64,000 bases of DNA. Source: Blattamonas nauphoetae. Taxonomy: Eukaryota; Preaxostyla; Oxymonadida. The stretch spans positions 186,001-250,000 of the forward strand of contig JARBJD010000016.1 in assembly GCA_033064195.1 (NCBI GenBank). The letters run 5' to 3'. A program made the translations under genes and the position numbers. Shown here one piece after another: positions 30,701 through 40,333 of this stretch; the stretch's first letter is position 1, and each line of letters opens with the position of its first letter. The notes beneath the pieces are model-generated. The model saw only the letters and a list, made by a program, of their open reading frames with translations. It was not told the DNA's origin and did not search any database.

Positions 30701-32300
30701 AGACTGGATGCTGGCGAGGTGAGTGTTGGGATCGGGGTTACCCTGCTCGAAGTATGGAGGGTAGGGAACAAAAGACGAAGGGGACGAGTCTGGGCGCAAG
30801 TTGGGAGGGGAAAGGGAGTGGATATCGATGATGGTGGGACAGACAGACGCGAGGAAGATGCTGAACTCAAACGGGTTGAGATATCCATCGTGGTCGAGAT
30901 CGAAGAAGACGAGAAGTTTGGTGTAGAGAGACTCCACGAAGGTTTGGACGGACACAAACTGCATTTCGAGAGTGACTGTGCCCTTCACAAGTGTCATCTT
31001 CTGATCCCGATTCCGGATTGTCTCCAAGTCCTTCGCAGACGGGACAAAGTGAGCATCAAAAATGGGTGGAGCGGGAGGGTCGACTGGGTTGACCTCGTCT
31101 GAAGGCTGAGGTTCAGAAGCAGGCTCGTCATTGGGAAGGTGTGACAGGAGAGAGGGAATGGGGGATGTGGATGCGATGATGGGGGTGGATGGGAGGAGGG
31201 GCGCGAATTGGGGTCGTGACGAGGTTCCTGGTGTGGATCCTCCGAGTGTTGGTGAGGCTGCGACAGCGTTTTTGTCCTTTCGACGGGATGGAGTGGCAGG
31301 GATGGGGTTGATGAACGGGATGGCAAAATCTGTGTGGGAGTATCTGTGATGATACACTCCGAGAGAGAGATCCCGGTCCATAAGAAATGTATTTTCAATA
31401 AGTAGCCCCTTAACTGTGAAGGGCTTGTCAGCTGCATCACGTTTGGTGAGAAGGTCGTTGATTGAAAGGGTAACACTGCCAATGTACTGTTCTTTGACTC
31501 GTCGTTTCGATTTTTGTTTTTTCTGGGTTTGCTTATCATTTGAAGGATCTGAAATTGATGCATATTGTGTTATGTCACTGTTTTTAGGGACTTCATCAGT
31601 CCTATCATGTTTAATTTGCCCAGGCTCTGGAGAGGACGGCTTGCTTTTAGTCGTGCGCGAAGTCTCCTTTGGAGCGTTTGTATCCGGCTTTCCATCAACT
31701 CTATGGAAAACAGACACCACCATAGAGTGGGCAAGGGATGCTTTTTTTAGCCAAAGATAGCACTCGACGGATCCGTCGTCTTTAACAACGTGTTCTGGAT
31801 GTGAAAGAGTGTCGAGATCAGGAGGTGGCCGATAGAGAGCTTTGGGATTTTTGACGATAATTGAATTCGAATCTGGTTGAACCGAGTAGAGAGACGATGA
31901 TGGAGTGAAGGCAGGAGATTGATATGGTTGTTGATCCGTCTGTGAAGTTACCTGATCAGATTCTTCGTGAGGAACACAATATTGGATGAATGTATGCTGA
32001 ATGCAGTTCTGAGGAATAAGTTGAAGATAATAGATGTTTTGTTCGAACCTGAATGATTGAGATGAATGATGGCGAATCATACCTGACGGTAGCAGTGATA
32101 GGTCCAGTTTTGGACATAGGGAGATGTAATGTCTTGATTCTGAGGATCATGATCCCTTCCCAAGCATCAGATAGCGATGCAATCGCCTTATCGAGGAGAG
32201 AATGATCGACTAAGCTCTGAAAGACAGAGCTGTTTGTCCGAACGACAGTGATTTGCGGTGAAGAAGTTTCCAGAACTGCATCAGGTGAATTTCGATCCAT
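27710..32300 (-). CDS. PSD: Phosphatidylserine decarboxylase with C2 and EF-hand domains
   Basis: Two exons (32300-32083 and 32048-27710) around a 34-bp intron, 1518 residues. The N-terminus is a C2-like domain (EGIMILRIKTLHLP ... VECYLWLKK ... YIGSVTLSINDLL). One EF-hand has a canonical loop, DLDHDGYLNPFE. The decarboxylase domain shows FDDFFSRRLLPAARPI, VSPADCRLVVFE, DYHRVHSPLDCDV, IPGEYYTVNPIAVR and, near the end, GGSTVLV, where the Ser becomes the pyruvoyl group by self-cleavage (near 27857). C2-EF-PSD is the layout of fungal Psd2 and plant PSD2/3, which make phosphatidylethanolamine on endomembranes. Unusually, a long insert inside the catalytic domain contains paired cysteines (CLLC, CPLC) resembling a zinc ribbon, plus a Lys-rich coil and a Pro/Ala/Glu-rich linker. 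Confidence 0.92.
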
Positions 32301-32355
32301 ATCCCCAAATCAAGCGAACAGCGGGAAAATAAAAAGACTCGGGGGCAAGATCAAT
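32301..32355. promoter_or_regulatory. 55-bp divergent start region
   Basis: The ATG of the PSD gene (minus) and the signal-peptide ATG at 32356 (plus) are only 55 bp apart. The spacer includes an A-rich patch (GGGAAAATAAAAAG). Both promoters must overlap here or extend into coding sequence. Confidence 0.45.
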
Positions 32356-33350
32356 ATGTTCGTCTTCTCGCTCATCTCAGTGGCTTCTGCCGCTCTTTTT
32401 GGTGGTCCCGAAAGGGTCAACCTTGATACATACCTTCGGAATCGATGGATGTTATCTTTCACGAAAGTGTCACCAAATGAGCAAGTTTCTATTCTTCTTC
32501 TCCCCATCTGTTCTCTTGTCTTTCCATTTCTCTCGTTTTCACTTGGATCTATGGTTCCTTTAGGAAGAAACTCAACTCGACTTTTCAGGCCTCCTCCAAC
32601 CAATCCCTCGCAGTCCCTACAACTACACACTCCTCCTCCGAAATGCAACTACAATGGAATCCATAGAAAAACGTGTCTACTTCACCAAAGAAGACGAACA
32701 GTCATTCTCTATTTCCTTATCTGAGGCTCCACCACAAGTGGAGGAAGGAGAAAAACCGGAGCCATTCGAACCAACCCTTGAATTTGTTGCTGACGTGAAA
32801 ACACAGGTCCAACCGACCACATCTTTCATCAGTTCCATCTTTTCTGTGAAACCATACAATGCACGAATTGAATTTGAGGGATTGTCTGGAGACCTCTTCA
32901 GGATCCGGATCGAAAAAGCAAATGTTGGATTCACAAATGGAGACAAAGTCACATCAGTCCAATTCCATGAATTGACAAATTCAATCACACCAGTTGAAGA
33001 TAACGAGATTTTGTATATTTATGGAAGAAAGATCAACCAGCAACAACAAATGAATCCACTCATGCAATTTGGACCAATTGCCATGATGTACGTCGTTTTT
33101 CTCCCCAATAATGATCATAACATCATCTTTTTCGGTTTCTACCAGGGTTGTGATGCAGTTCTTGCAAAGTAAAATGATGGGAAACAGACAGCAGAACAAT
33201 GCTCCTCCAGCAGGAAGAGGTGCTGATGCTCCGGCTGGCCCACAAAGGTCACGCACAACTGTCGAAGAAATTGATGATGAAGCGGGAGGTGATGATGAAG
33301 GTGATGAAGGCAATGATGACAACACGGAAGAACATGATAAGGTGGATTAA
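32356..33350 (+). CDS. Signal-peptide, single-span membrane protein; possible EMC10
   Basis: The ATG at 32356 opens a signal peptide (MFVFSLISVASAALFGG). After an intron ending in the acceptor at about 32589 the frame resumes LLQPIPRSPYNYTLLLRN and continues through a beta-rich lumenal domain (ARIEFEGLSGDLFRIRIEK), a hydrophobic helix formed across the second intron (33088-33145; LMQFGPIAMM joined to VVMQFLQS) and an acidic cytosolic tail. The donor of the first intron is not settled: phase-1 sites at 32402 and 32405 both fit. The phrase GLSGDLFRIRI resembles the GLYRVRI region of EMC10 in the ER membrane protein complex, and the topology fits, but the typical KSFFAKYWMY segment is missing. 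Gene confidence is good; identity is weak. Confidence 0.6.
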
Positions 33351-33503
33351 ATCATTTCACTGAATTGAGTCAAATATTACTGATTTTTTACACACGATCG
33401 AACTGCAATTGTCCCTCAAACAATAGCAGGAAGACGCTTCATCAAGTTTTTCTCTGTTGGGACGATCGCATTCAACTCACTAAAATTGGAGTTAATTCCC
33501 TTC

Positions 33504-34033
33504 ATGGTTTGTTTTTCTCGCCTATACAATCATCTTCACTTTTGTTCTTACAGAATATTGAGATTACAAATCTTACAACTGTCCCAAATGACTGTCTCCT
33601 TTCGGCTCCACTAGACTTGACCGTTGGCCTGAAACTGGAGAAACCAATCAAAGCTGGGAAATGGGTGATCAGATTTATTTTTGATTTTTCATTTCAAAAA
33701 CATTCTGTTGGTTTGCCTTCACAGCTTCAACTCATCCACGTTTTCCACTCAGTTCTCTTGGAAACTCAACCAAAAGATTATTCAGCTGGAGAATCGACAG
33801 AAACATTCCACATAGATAGCATTGATCTTTCGTTTGTTCCTTTTTGGATTATGATTTCCTCATTCAAATTTAGTGGTTTGAAAGAAAAAGAGCTCCTCAA
33901 CATGGGGCTTTTGAGTGCCAGTTTATTTATTGAAAACGAAACGAAAAATTCTGCTCTTGACATCAATATGTGCACGGAAATAACAAAGGAGAAGGATGGT
34001 TACCGCAGAACAATCCTCAATCCACTCGAGTAA
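33504..34033 (+). CDS. Small beta-sandwich protein, possibly ASF1-like
   Basis: Proposed exons 33504-33506 (ATG only), 33554-33710, 33753-33831 and 33874-34033; introns of 47, 42 and 42 bp with donors GTTTGT, GTTTGC and GTTTGT; 132 residues. Spliced segments read NIEITNLTTVPND, APLDLTVGLKLEKP, KAGKWVIRFIFD, DYSAGESTETFHIDSIDLS, GLKEKELLNMGLLSASLF, YRRTILNPLE. The strand order and the AG...F...I pattern recall the immunoglobulin-like core of the histone chaperone ASF1, but similarity is loose. The two 42-bp introns are stop-free multiples of three, so unspliced sequence stays open. The frame is also open 5' of the ATG to 33384 (GRRFIKFFSVGT), so an extra upstream exon joining after AATAGCAG is possible. 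Confidence 0.5.
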
Positions 34034-34175
34034 ATTTTATCTGTTCCAGTGAGTTGTTTTGGCTCAAGGCCTATTCATTACATTATTCTGTATGTTTTAA
34101 TTTGGATAGGGGTTTTATCATTTCATTCAAGGCCTATGTGAAGTGAAAAAGAAGAATTGAAAAACAAGACATTTC

Positions 34176-37100
34176 TCAAGAATGAGTTCCGGTCTCAGAA
34201 GGATGATGGACAGAATGTCCAACAAGAGACGGTACAATCGCCTGATCTGCTCCAATCCAGAGGATTTGCCCCACCAATGATGTTGTTCCATCATGATTCT
34301 TTTTGATCGCTCCTCGATTCCCCCATGCCGGATCAACACACAAAACAACTCGATCCGCCTTCTGCACACTCTCCTTCCATCGTGGATTCTTCGAGACAAG
34401 GTCCATAATGCCGAATTGGTTGACAGTCGCGAGTGAATTCCGAGACGATCTCTTCCCATGCAATCTGATCCTCTCTGCCCACGCGTCGAGCGGCTCCTTG
34501 TTCGAGCAGTACGGGCAAACGTTGATGTCCCCGGAGTGGCATTGCCCGCATCGATAACAATGACAAAAATCGTCGGTCCGACACGTTCGACAGTCGGCAC
34601 AGTGATACATTTTGGGGTAGAACACGATGGAATTCGAGCAGAACGAGAAATAGGGCTTTGCACCGCACAGACACACAAAATCGTCCTGGAGGAGATTCCC
34701 GCGGATGGTGGGATGGAAGTGTTTTTTGAATTCTGGGTGATTGTTCTGGACTTGTTCCGAGAGATGGTTTTCGCATGGAACTCCCACAACTTCGCTCCAA
34801 TATCCTGTTTGGATGCCGTACAGATAGCTCAGAAGGTTGTTTTGCGCGCATATCGAGATTTTGTCGATGCTGAGAGTGTTGAGAGGGTTGTTGCATCCGC
34901 AGCAGTCGCAGAGAGGCGAGCATGGCTCTCCAGCGAGCAGACACGGACAAGTAATTTCAGCGAAGACAGTCGGCTGATCGTGTGTCCCATCTGACGGGTA
35001 GCTGATGTTGTGGCATGGCATGGACACTGAGTGAGAGCGTGTGCCTGTGTTGGCTGATGGCCGTTGTTGTCTGCACTTGCAGTAGAGCCTTTTCTCGACT
35101 GAGGCAGAGGCGGATGAGATGATATGAAAATCGGAGTTCTCGATGTATTTTTCAATCAGCTCGTTTTGGGCGGTGAGCGTCGCATTTGGGTCGAGATCGA
35201 TATCTGGGTACTTTGCGCGGATGGTTTCAAAGATGGCTTGCTTTCTCACTTCGAGATCCTTCTTCTTCTCCAAGATGGAATGATGGGGATATAGATTCAT
35301 CATCGCTGCTTCCACATTATGCTTCCCAAACCCATTTCCAAACAGATCAAATGAATCCGCCCTCGTCCCTCGTTCGCTCTGAAGAGTGGCCAAGAAACTG
35401 TTCGCTCTTTGAACAGAATAATTGATGATGGGATACACAGGATGCTTCTCTTTCAAGTCCGGGTTTGTCAGAGCAGCATACGGAATTGGCGGGAGAGTCC
35501 ACTGCAGATTGTAGCGAGGACACTTCTTTGAGTCTCGCTCGACATCCGGGAAGAGTGTTGTGGTGAGTAGCTTTCGCTCGTCCAGGAGGAGATAGGTAAT
35601 CGCGGAGTTGGACGGGATTTTGTTGAAAAGTGGGTGGAAGAGGTACTTCAGCGAGGCCTGCTTTGGAACATGCTCGAAGGCGAGTGAATACAGCCCTTCG
35701 TAGATGGTGATCGAGTTTGAGATGCGAATGGACGAATCAGGGTTTCGGACGATCTGCTGTCGAACAGGGACAGCAACGTTGTGAAGAGGAGTGATGGAGG
35801 AGGAGAGGTTTGTCGCAGAATAATCGACAGTCCATGCGGAGATGGGAATGACACAATACTTCTGGACTGCTTCAATTGGAATGAACTCCGGTGGGAGTTT
35901 GTCGGTGAGGGGAGAGAGAGGTTCATATATCTGAGAGTATGTGGAGCGGAGGATGAGAGAGTAGAAAGTGGATGAGTGTTCAAGAATCCGAAAGACTTTG
36001 TTCAAATCGTCTTCCTTGTGGAATGTGATGATATGTTCAAATGTGAACGTGAAATCTGCTTCCGACAAGAAGTCCGGCTGAGGCAGAGTCTCTGATTGAT
36101 CCCCAATCCCAACAGTGTACGTGAAAGTCGGTTCAGCTCCCACAGTAATCTTCATAATCACGAGCCCTTGCTCCTTCTGTGTGTCGACGCCAGCTGTGTC
36201 TGGTGCGAAGGTGAGTCTCGTGATTGTGTGGAAGGGGATGATGACTGTGTACGACTTGTACTGATCAGAGCTGATCTCTGTCTGTTTGATGTATTCAAAC
36301 CTGCCCTTCTTCGGATCGACGCGTAGATACGTCTTGATGTACAGTTTGGGCGTGTCGTGGATTGTGACTCCCCCCACACGGAAGGAGTGGATGCGGATGT
36401 CCACAGGCTCACAGTAAGGAATGGTGAAGGCTGCGGACGGATGGAGATGCTGGAAGTGTCCGGTGAAGTTGGGAGGAGAATACAGAATGGCCATGCATGG
36501 CTTCTCAAGTTTGTGGTTCTCCATCTTCCCTTCTTTCGTTTTGATTGGGATGGTATTCACACTGACTATTTTGCCTCGATAGATGGGGTTTGTGAAAGAC
36601 GCTGTGTGGTCAGGAATGTGAAGCTCGTTCGGGAGGTCCGGTGGGAGATATCCAGGAGCGAAGAAAGTGATGTGTTTCTCAGATGAGAGACCCATGCTGT
36701 TCTGGATTGGGAATTCACGGAGTCGAAACTGAGGAGAGTCTGCCAATTTGCGGAGAAGTTTCTGTGTCGAAGGTGGGAAGTATTGGAGCTCTGTCTGTGG
36801 TGGGGGAAGAAATGAAGTCATCAGACGTGTCGCTCGGACATACGGCGACGGATGGAAAAGAGTGGCGGAATCTACAGAGTATCGACTGAGGAGTCGGATC
36901 TGCTCATCATTGGAAGACTGAGGTGAATTGTCAAAGATGGAATCAGCGAGTGACTTGCCTGAATGTCGCGGCTTCTTCTGGTTTGGATAGCGGATGGGGA
37001 TGGAGAGGCTCTGAGAAGACGCAGCGGAGTCTTTCTGGTGTTGACTGAGGATGTGCGGGACGACTTTCTCGAACATCGCGGAAGAGAAAGACTCACAAAA

Positions 37101-39614
37101 TGGGCAGATGAACCTGCCGTTGGGAAGGATGACTTGACGGGGGGGATTGACGTTGAAAGGCGAGGCCTTGTCAACATCGCAATCGACTGACTCGATTGTG
37201 CCGTCGGGATAATACAGCATGACGATCTCGACTGGCACTTTGGGGCGCTGGGAATTAAGTGCCGGCTTGTTTGGAGAAGCAATGTCTGGCGGGGATTTCT
37301 CAACTTCAAGTGCTTTCTTCGTCTGATTCTTTCCGTTGGAGTTGAGTTCTTTGTGAACGAGCTCGCGAGTGGATTGTATGACCGCGTTGAGAGGTCGGAA
37401 CGAGTCGAAGACGGGCGTTTGGAAGGCGCACGAGTAGAGCCTGGCGTGCGAATAGATTGTCCGCAGAAAAGTACGCAAGGCGCCATGTCTGTTCATCGTC
37501 AAGACAAATCGGTTGAACTGAAGATGCGGGAGAGCAATGCGGAATTGATTGTTTAAGCTTTTGAGGTGTTTGTAGAGTTCGGGAGAGGTCTGTCGGTTGA
37601 TGGACGAGAGAGGGGGTTCCATTGTGAACTGGATGTCTTTTCGGAAAGAGATCGAAAAGTCCAAAATGACGAGCACATCAGCCGATTCTGACTCAGCCTC
37701 GGGATCCCTCCAGTCGGCGCGTGGTGTCTTTGCTGGATCCTGGATCTCGATATGCACGAGCTGTCGGATTGGGAGTGAGAATGAGAACTTGAAATTGATC
37801 ATCTGCGCTTCGGTGATTGGAGTGTAGTAATGCCCTGAATTGGGACGATATCCTTCAGAAGCGATTGTTTGGGGAAGATTCTGTGTTTGGTTTTGGCAGA
37901 GTGAATCCAACACATTCGGAACACGGATTCTTTCTGGAGTCTCGAGAATGAACGGAGTGTTCGGCCGAAGTTTCTCCGACAGTTCGAGAGGAGTCAGGAC
38001 GACTTCAAAGTGAAACTCGTCGAAAGCGTTCAAGTCACTCTGATGATCCAGGACAAGAGTGCTGATGGAGGCCTCGTTTGTGTAGTGAGTGCTCCGAGTC
38101 GACTGACCGATGCCGTTGGAAACCCCGCGAGGGATGTTGAGAGGGTCGTGCTCCAACATGCTCGATCCGTCTCCAACGAGATCAGCGATGATCCTTCCTG
38201 ATTCCTTCAGCTCGACTGATTCAGGTTCTAGCTCGTCCTCTCCTTTGTAGCTGTCTTCAAGCAATTCGTTCATCCCTTCTTCAATTATCGACTTCTGCAT
38301 CCTCAACCAAAACCCGCTCACTTCTGCCTGGTCCGGGACGCGTCCTTCCAGTCCATACTCACTCGGTCGTTCTGTCCCACGGATAAGATGAGCCCAGTCC
38401 ATCGACCCTGTTTCCAGAAAGTTATGAGGATTCCGTTTCTTGGAATATAAAGTCTTGAGACAGGTTATCATCGGACTCTTGCCGTTGGCGATCCAATTTG
38501 TGGATAGGAACACACGCACAACCATTCCCTGCAGAAGATTGTGAAATGTGGATTGATCGTCGGAGTGGCTCTGAAACCCGAAACGGTTGAGACGAGAATC
38601 AACAATCTGCCACTTGTTAACAGTGATGCTGTGGAGAGGGAGGGATGTGGAGAGCGTGACAAAGCAGGTCGGAAGGCGTGGAACGTCTGTTGCTGTTGTT
38701 GTTGCGGGTTGTGGAGGAGCTCGGATAGTTGAGAGCTGAGCGAACGGATGTTGACTCGTCACTCGAGAGAGATGGAGGGAAAAAACGTCATTCAGGATGT
38801 GAGAGATGGGAATTGATGTTCGCAGAGAGAGGAGAGGCGAGAAGAAAAGGTGGAAGGGGGCCAGGGCGTGTTGAATTGTGGATAGCTCAGCCTCAATGGA
38901 GTGGGTATCGCGCAGATGTTGGGAGAAGATGGAGAAGTCGGTTGATTCCAGCTTACGAATATTTTCTGGCGGCATTTCGATCCTTCCACAGAGTGGACAG
39001 AAGAGAACAGACTTTTTGGTGTGTCTGAAAAGTTTCGAGAGAGCGCGGAGAGAGGATTGAGAAGAAAGAAGAGTTGTGATGAATTGAGGAACTAAAGTGA
39101 TATCAAAATGGATTGTAATCCGTCTCCATTGTTGGAAAATCGAGATAAACTCAGTGAAATCAGAATTATCCTTGAATTTTGTGCTTTTCAGAGCGGAAGA
39201 ATCCGGGAAGAGGTCAAAACAAAGTACTGCATCGTTTGGAAATAATTCTTGAGTGGTTGCACCAATAATGTTGTGTTTTTGGAGATTGAGAAGAGACTCT
39301 CGGTAAATATCAGGTGAATCCAAGAGAAAGAAAGCGTCTATATCCCTGAACGAAATTTCGCATTGAAAAGGGGTATCAACCGTTGATCCAACACAATACA
39401 ATATAAAAACGAGAGAATTATCACGCGCATCAATGTTAAGGTTAATGAACGAATATTGTTTGAGAATGATCGGAAATGATTGATGGGTGCCTGTTAAATG
39501 TCCAAGTGGCATTTTTGAGATAATTAAAGGTCCAATTTGGAGAGCATTGATGGGTAGTGAGATAATTGTTTGTGGATGGAGGACATAATGGCTACCAAAC
39601 GAAAAGTTGGACAT
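34176..39614 (-). CDS. Large zinc-finger and CXC-domain protein
   Basis: One exon, 1812 residues, ATG at 39614 (MSNFSFGSHYV). A C-x2-C...H-x4-H finger lies near residues 210-235 (FCPLCGR ... HLRDTH) and a second near 836-860 (FICPFCESF ... HILSQHQ). Near residues 1555-1578 is a CXC-type cluster, CPCLLAGEPCSPLCDCCGCN, spaced like tesmin/LIN54 and EZH2 cysteine-rich domains. It is preceded by YCKCRQQ and followed by another Cys/His cluster (CADCRTC ... CHCYRCGQCHSGD ... CPYC, about 1646-1703). CXC domains bind DNA or nucleosomes, so a nuclear chromatin role is likely. The intervening 1300 residues are beta-rich with no family I know. Its start codon is 40 bp from that of TBCA on the other strand. 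Confidence 0.78.
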   Translation of the reverse strand: MSNFSFGSHYVLHPQTIISLPINALQIGPLIISKMPLGHLTGTHQSFPIILKQYSFINLNIDARDNSLVFILYCVGSTVDTPFQCEISFRDIDAFFLLDSPDIYRESLLNLQKHNIIGATTQELFPNDAVLCFDLFPDSSALKSTKFKDNSDFTEFISIFQQWRRITIHFDITLVPQFITTLLSSQSSLRALSKLFRHTKKSVLFCPLCGRIEMPPENIRKLESTDFSIFSQHLRDTHSIEAELSTIQHALAPFHLFFSPLLSLRTSIPISHILNDVFSLHLSRVTSQHPFAQLSTIRAPPQPATTTATDVPRLPTCFVTLSTSLPLHSITVNKWQIVDSRLNRFGFQSHSDDQSTFHNLLQGMVVRVFLSTNWIANGKSPMITCLKTLYSKKRNPHNFLETGSMDWAHLIRGTERPSEYGLEGRVPDQAEVSGFWLRMQKSIIEEGMNELLEDSYKGEDELEPESVELKESGRIIADLVGDGSSMLEHDPLNIPRGVSNGIGQSTRSTHYTNEASISTLVLDHQSDLNAFDEFHFEVVLTPLELSEKLRPNTPFILETPERIRVPNVLDSLCQNQTQNLPQTIASEGYRPNSGHYYTPITEAQMINFKFSFSLPIRQLVHIEIQDPAKTPRADWRDPEAESESADVLVILDFSISFRKDIQFTMEPPLSSINRQTSPELYKHLKSLNNQFRIALPHLQFNRFVLTMNRHGALRTFLRTIYSHARLYSCAFQTPVFDSFRPLNAVIQSTRELVHKELNSNGKNQTKKALEVEKSPPDIASPNKPALNSQRPKVPVEIVMLYYPDGTIESVDCDVDKASPFNVNPPRQVILPNGRFICPFCESFSSAMFEKVVPHILSQHQKDSAASSQSLSIPIRYPNQKKPRHSGKSLADSIFDNSPQSSNDEQIRLLSRYSVDSATLFHPSPYVRATRLMTSFLPPPQTELQYFPPSTQKLLRKLADSPQFRLREFPIQNSMGLSSEKHITFFAPGYLPPDLPNELHIPDHTASFTNPIYRGKIVSVNTIPIKTKEGKMENHKLEKPCMAILYSPPNFTGHFQHLHPSAAFTIPYCEPVDIRIHSFRVGGVTIHDTPKLYIKTYLRVDPKKGRFEYIKQTEISSDQYKSYTVIIPFHTITRLTFAPDTAGVDTQKEQGLVIMKITVGAEPTFTYTVGIGDQSETLPQPDFLSEADFTFTFEHIITFHKEDDLNKVFRILEHSSTFYSLILRSTYSQIYEPLSPLTDKLPPEFIPIEAVQKYCVIPISAWTVDYSATNLSSSITPLHNVAVPVRQQIVRNPDSSIRISNSITIYEGLYSLAFEHVPKQASLKYLFHPLFNKIPSNSAITYLLLDERKLLTTTLFPDVERDSKKCPRYNLQWTLPPIPYAALTNPDLKEKHPVYPIINYSVQRANSFLATLQSERGTRADSFDLFGNGFGKHNVEAAMMNLYPHHSILEKKKDLEVRKQAIFETIRAKYPDIDLDPNATLTAQNELIEKYIENSDFHIISSASASVEKRLYCKCRQQRPSANTGTRSHSVSMPCHNISYPSDGTHDQPTVFAEITCPCLLAGEPCSPLCDCCGCNNPLNTLSIDKISICAQNNLLSYLYGIQTGYWSEVVGVPCENHLSEQVQNNHPEFKKHFHPTIRGNLLQDDFVCLCGAKPYFSFCSNSIVFYPKMYHCADCRTCRTDDFCHCYRCGQCHSGDINVCPYCSNKEPLDAWAERIRLHGKRSSRNSLATVNQFGIMDLVSKNPRWKESVQKADRVVLCVDPAWGNRGAIKKNHDGTTSLVGQILWIGADQAIVPSLVGHSVHHPSETGTHS

Positions 39615-39654
39615 CGAAAGAAAAAAAGGGCCGTCAATTCGACTTCACAATTAG
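39615..39654. promoter_or_regulatory. 40-bp divergent start region
   Basis: Only 40 bp separate the ATGs of the CXC-domain gene (minus) and TBCA (plus). It contains a run of A (AAAGAAAAAAAGGG) and the phrase TTCACAATTAG directly before the TBCA start. Any core promoter elements must be very short or overlap coding sequence. Confidence 0.5.
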
Positions 39655-40092
39655 ATGACAAATATCAATAAAATCCGGATTCAAACAGGTGTTCTCACTC
39701 GTGCCATGAAAGACCTTGCATCCTATGAGAAAGAAGCCACCCAGCTACGGAACCAAGTAGTGAAAATGGTCGAAGAAGAAAAGGAACAACATGATATTAA
39801 TATGAGGGTATCTCTATTCAATGTCACATTTTTCTCTTGAAACACACAAATTTCAGCAACAATGCCTTGAAGAAACAACTCAGATGATCCCAGAATCTCT
39901 GAAACGAATTGAGAAAGCATACAATGAACTCAGCACGCTTGTTGTTTGTTCTTTTCTCCCCAAGTTATGTTATTTGCTTAGGAAGGAGTTTCTGATGATG
40001 ATGCTGACTCTCGCGGCTCAGAAATCTTCTCGAAGGCAATGGACGTCCTCGCTGAAGCTCAGACCATCTTGACCGAAAGACAACCGAACTAA
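39655..40092 (+). CDS. TBCA: Tubulin-binding cofactor A
   Basis: Three exons (39655-39807, 39857-39943, 39982-40092), introns of 49 bp and 38 bp. Landmarks match TBCA along its length: IRIQTGVLTRAMKDLASYEKEA, EEEKEQHDINMR, then across the first splice QQCLEETTQMIPESLKRIE and AYNELSTLV, ending FSKAMDVLAEAQTIL. TBCA is a three-helix chaperone that captures beta-tubulin after CCT and passes it on in the tubulin-folding pathway. Length (116 residues) is normal for the family. The acidic linker SDDDADSRGSE before the last helix is slightly longer than usual. Confidence 0.93.
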
Positions 40093-40333
40093 CATCTTAA
40101 TTTCAATGATTATGTCGACCATTCGCCTTTCTTTCCTCATTGTTGAATTTCAAATAGCCGTATTATTCCTGCATTTTTAACCTTGGCCAGAATCTTGTTT
40201 TGATCATCACTATTGAAATCTGGAACACCAATTTAATCCTGAAAAAGGGAGAGTTTCATGTGGAAACATCTCATGAAGAACTAAAGATGACACGTTCCAA
40301 AGAGGTGATTGGGAATAGATCTTGCCCACAGAA

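Noticed and set aside
30554-31102. A 182-residue plus-strand frame opposite the PSD gene
   Set aside because: Antisense to the EF-hand region of the decarboxylase, which has clear family motifs.
36872-37486. A 204-residue minus-strand frame overlapping the CXC-domain gene
   Set aside because: Out-of-frame shadow of the 1812-residue frame; Ser/Arg-rich and without domains.
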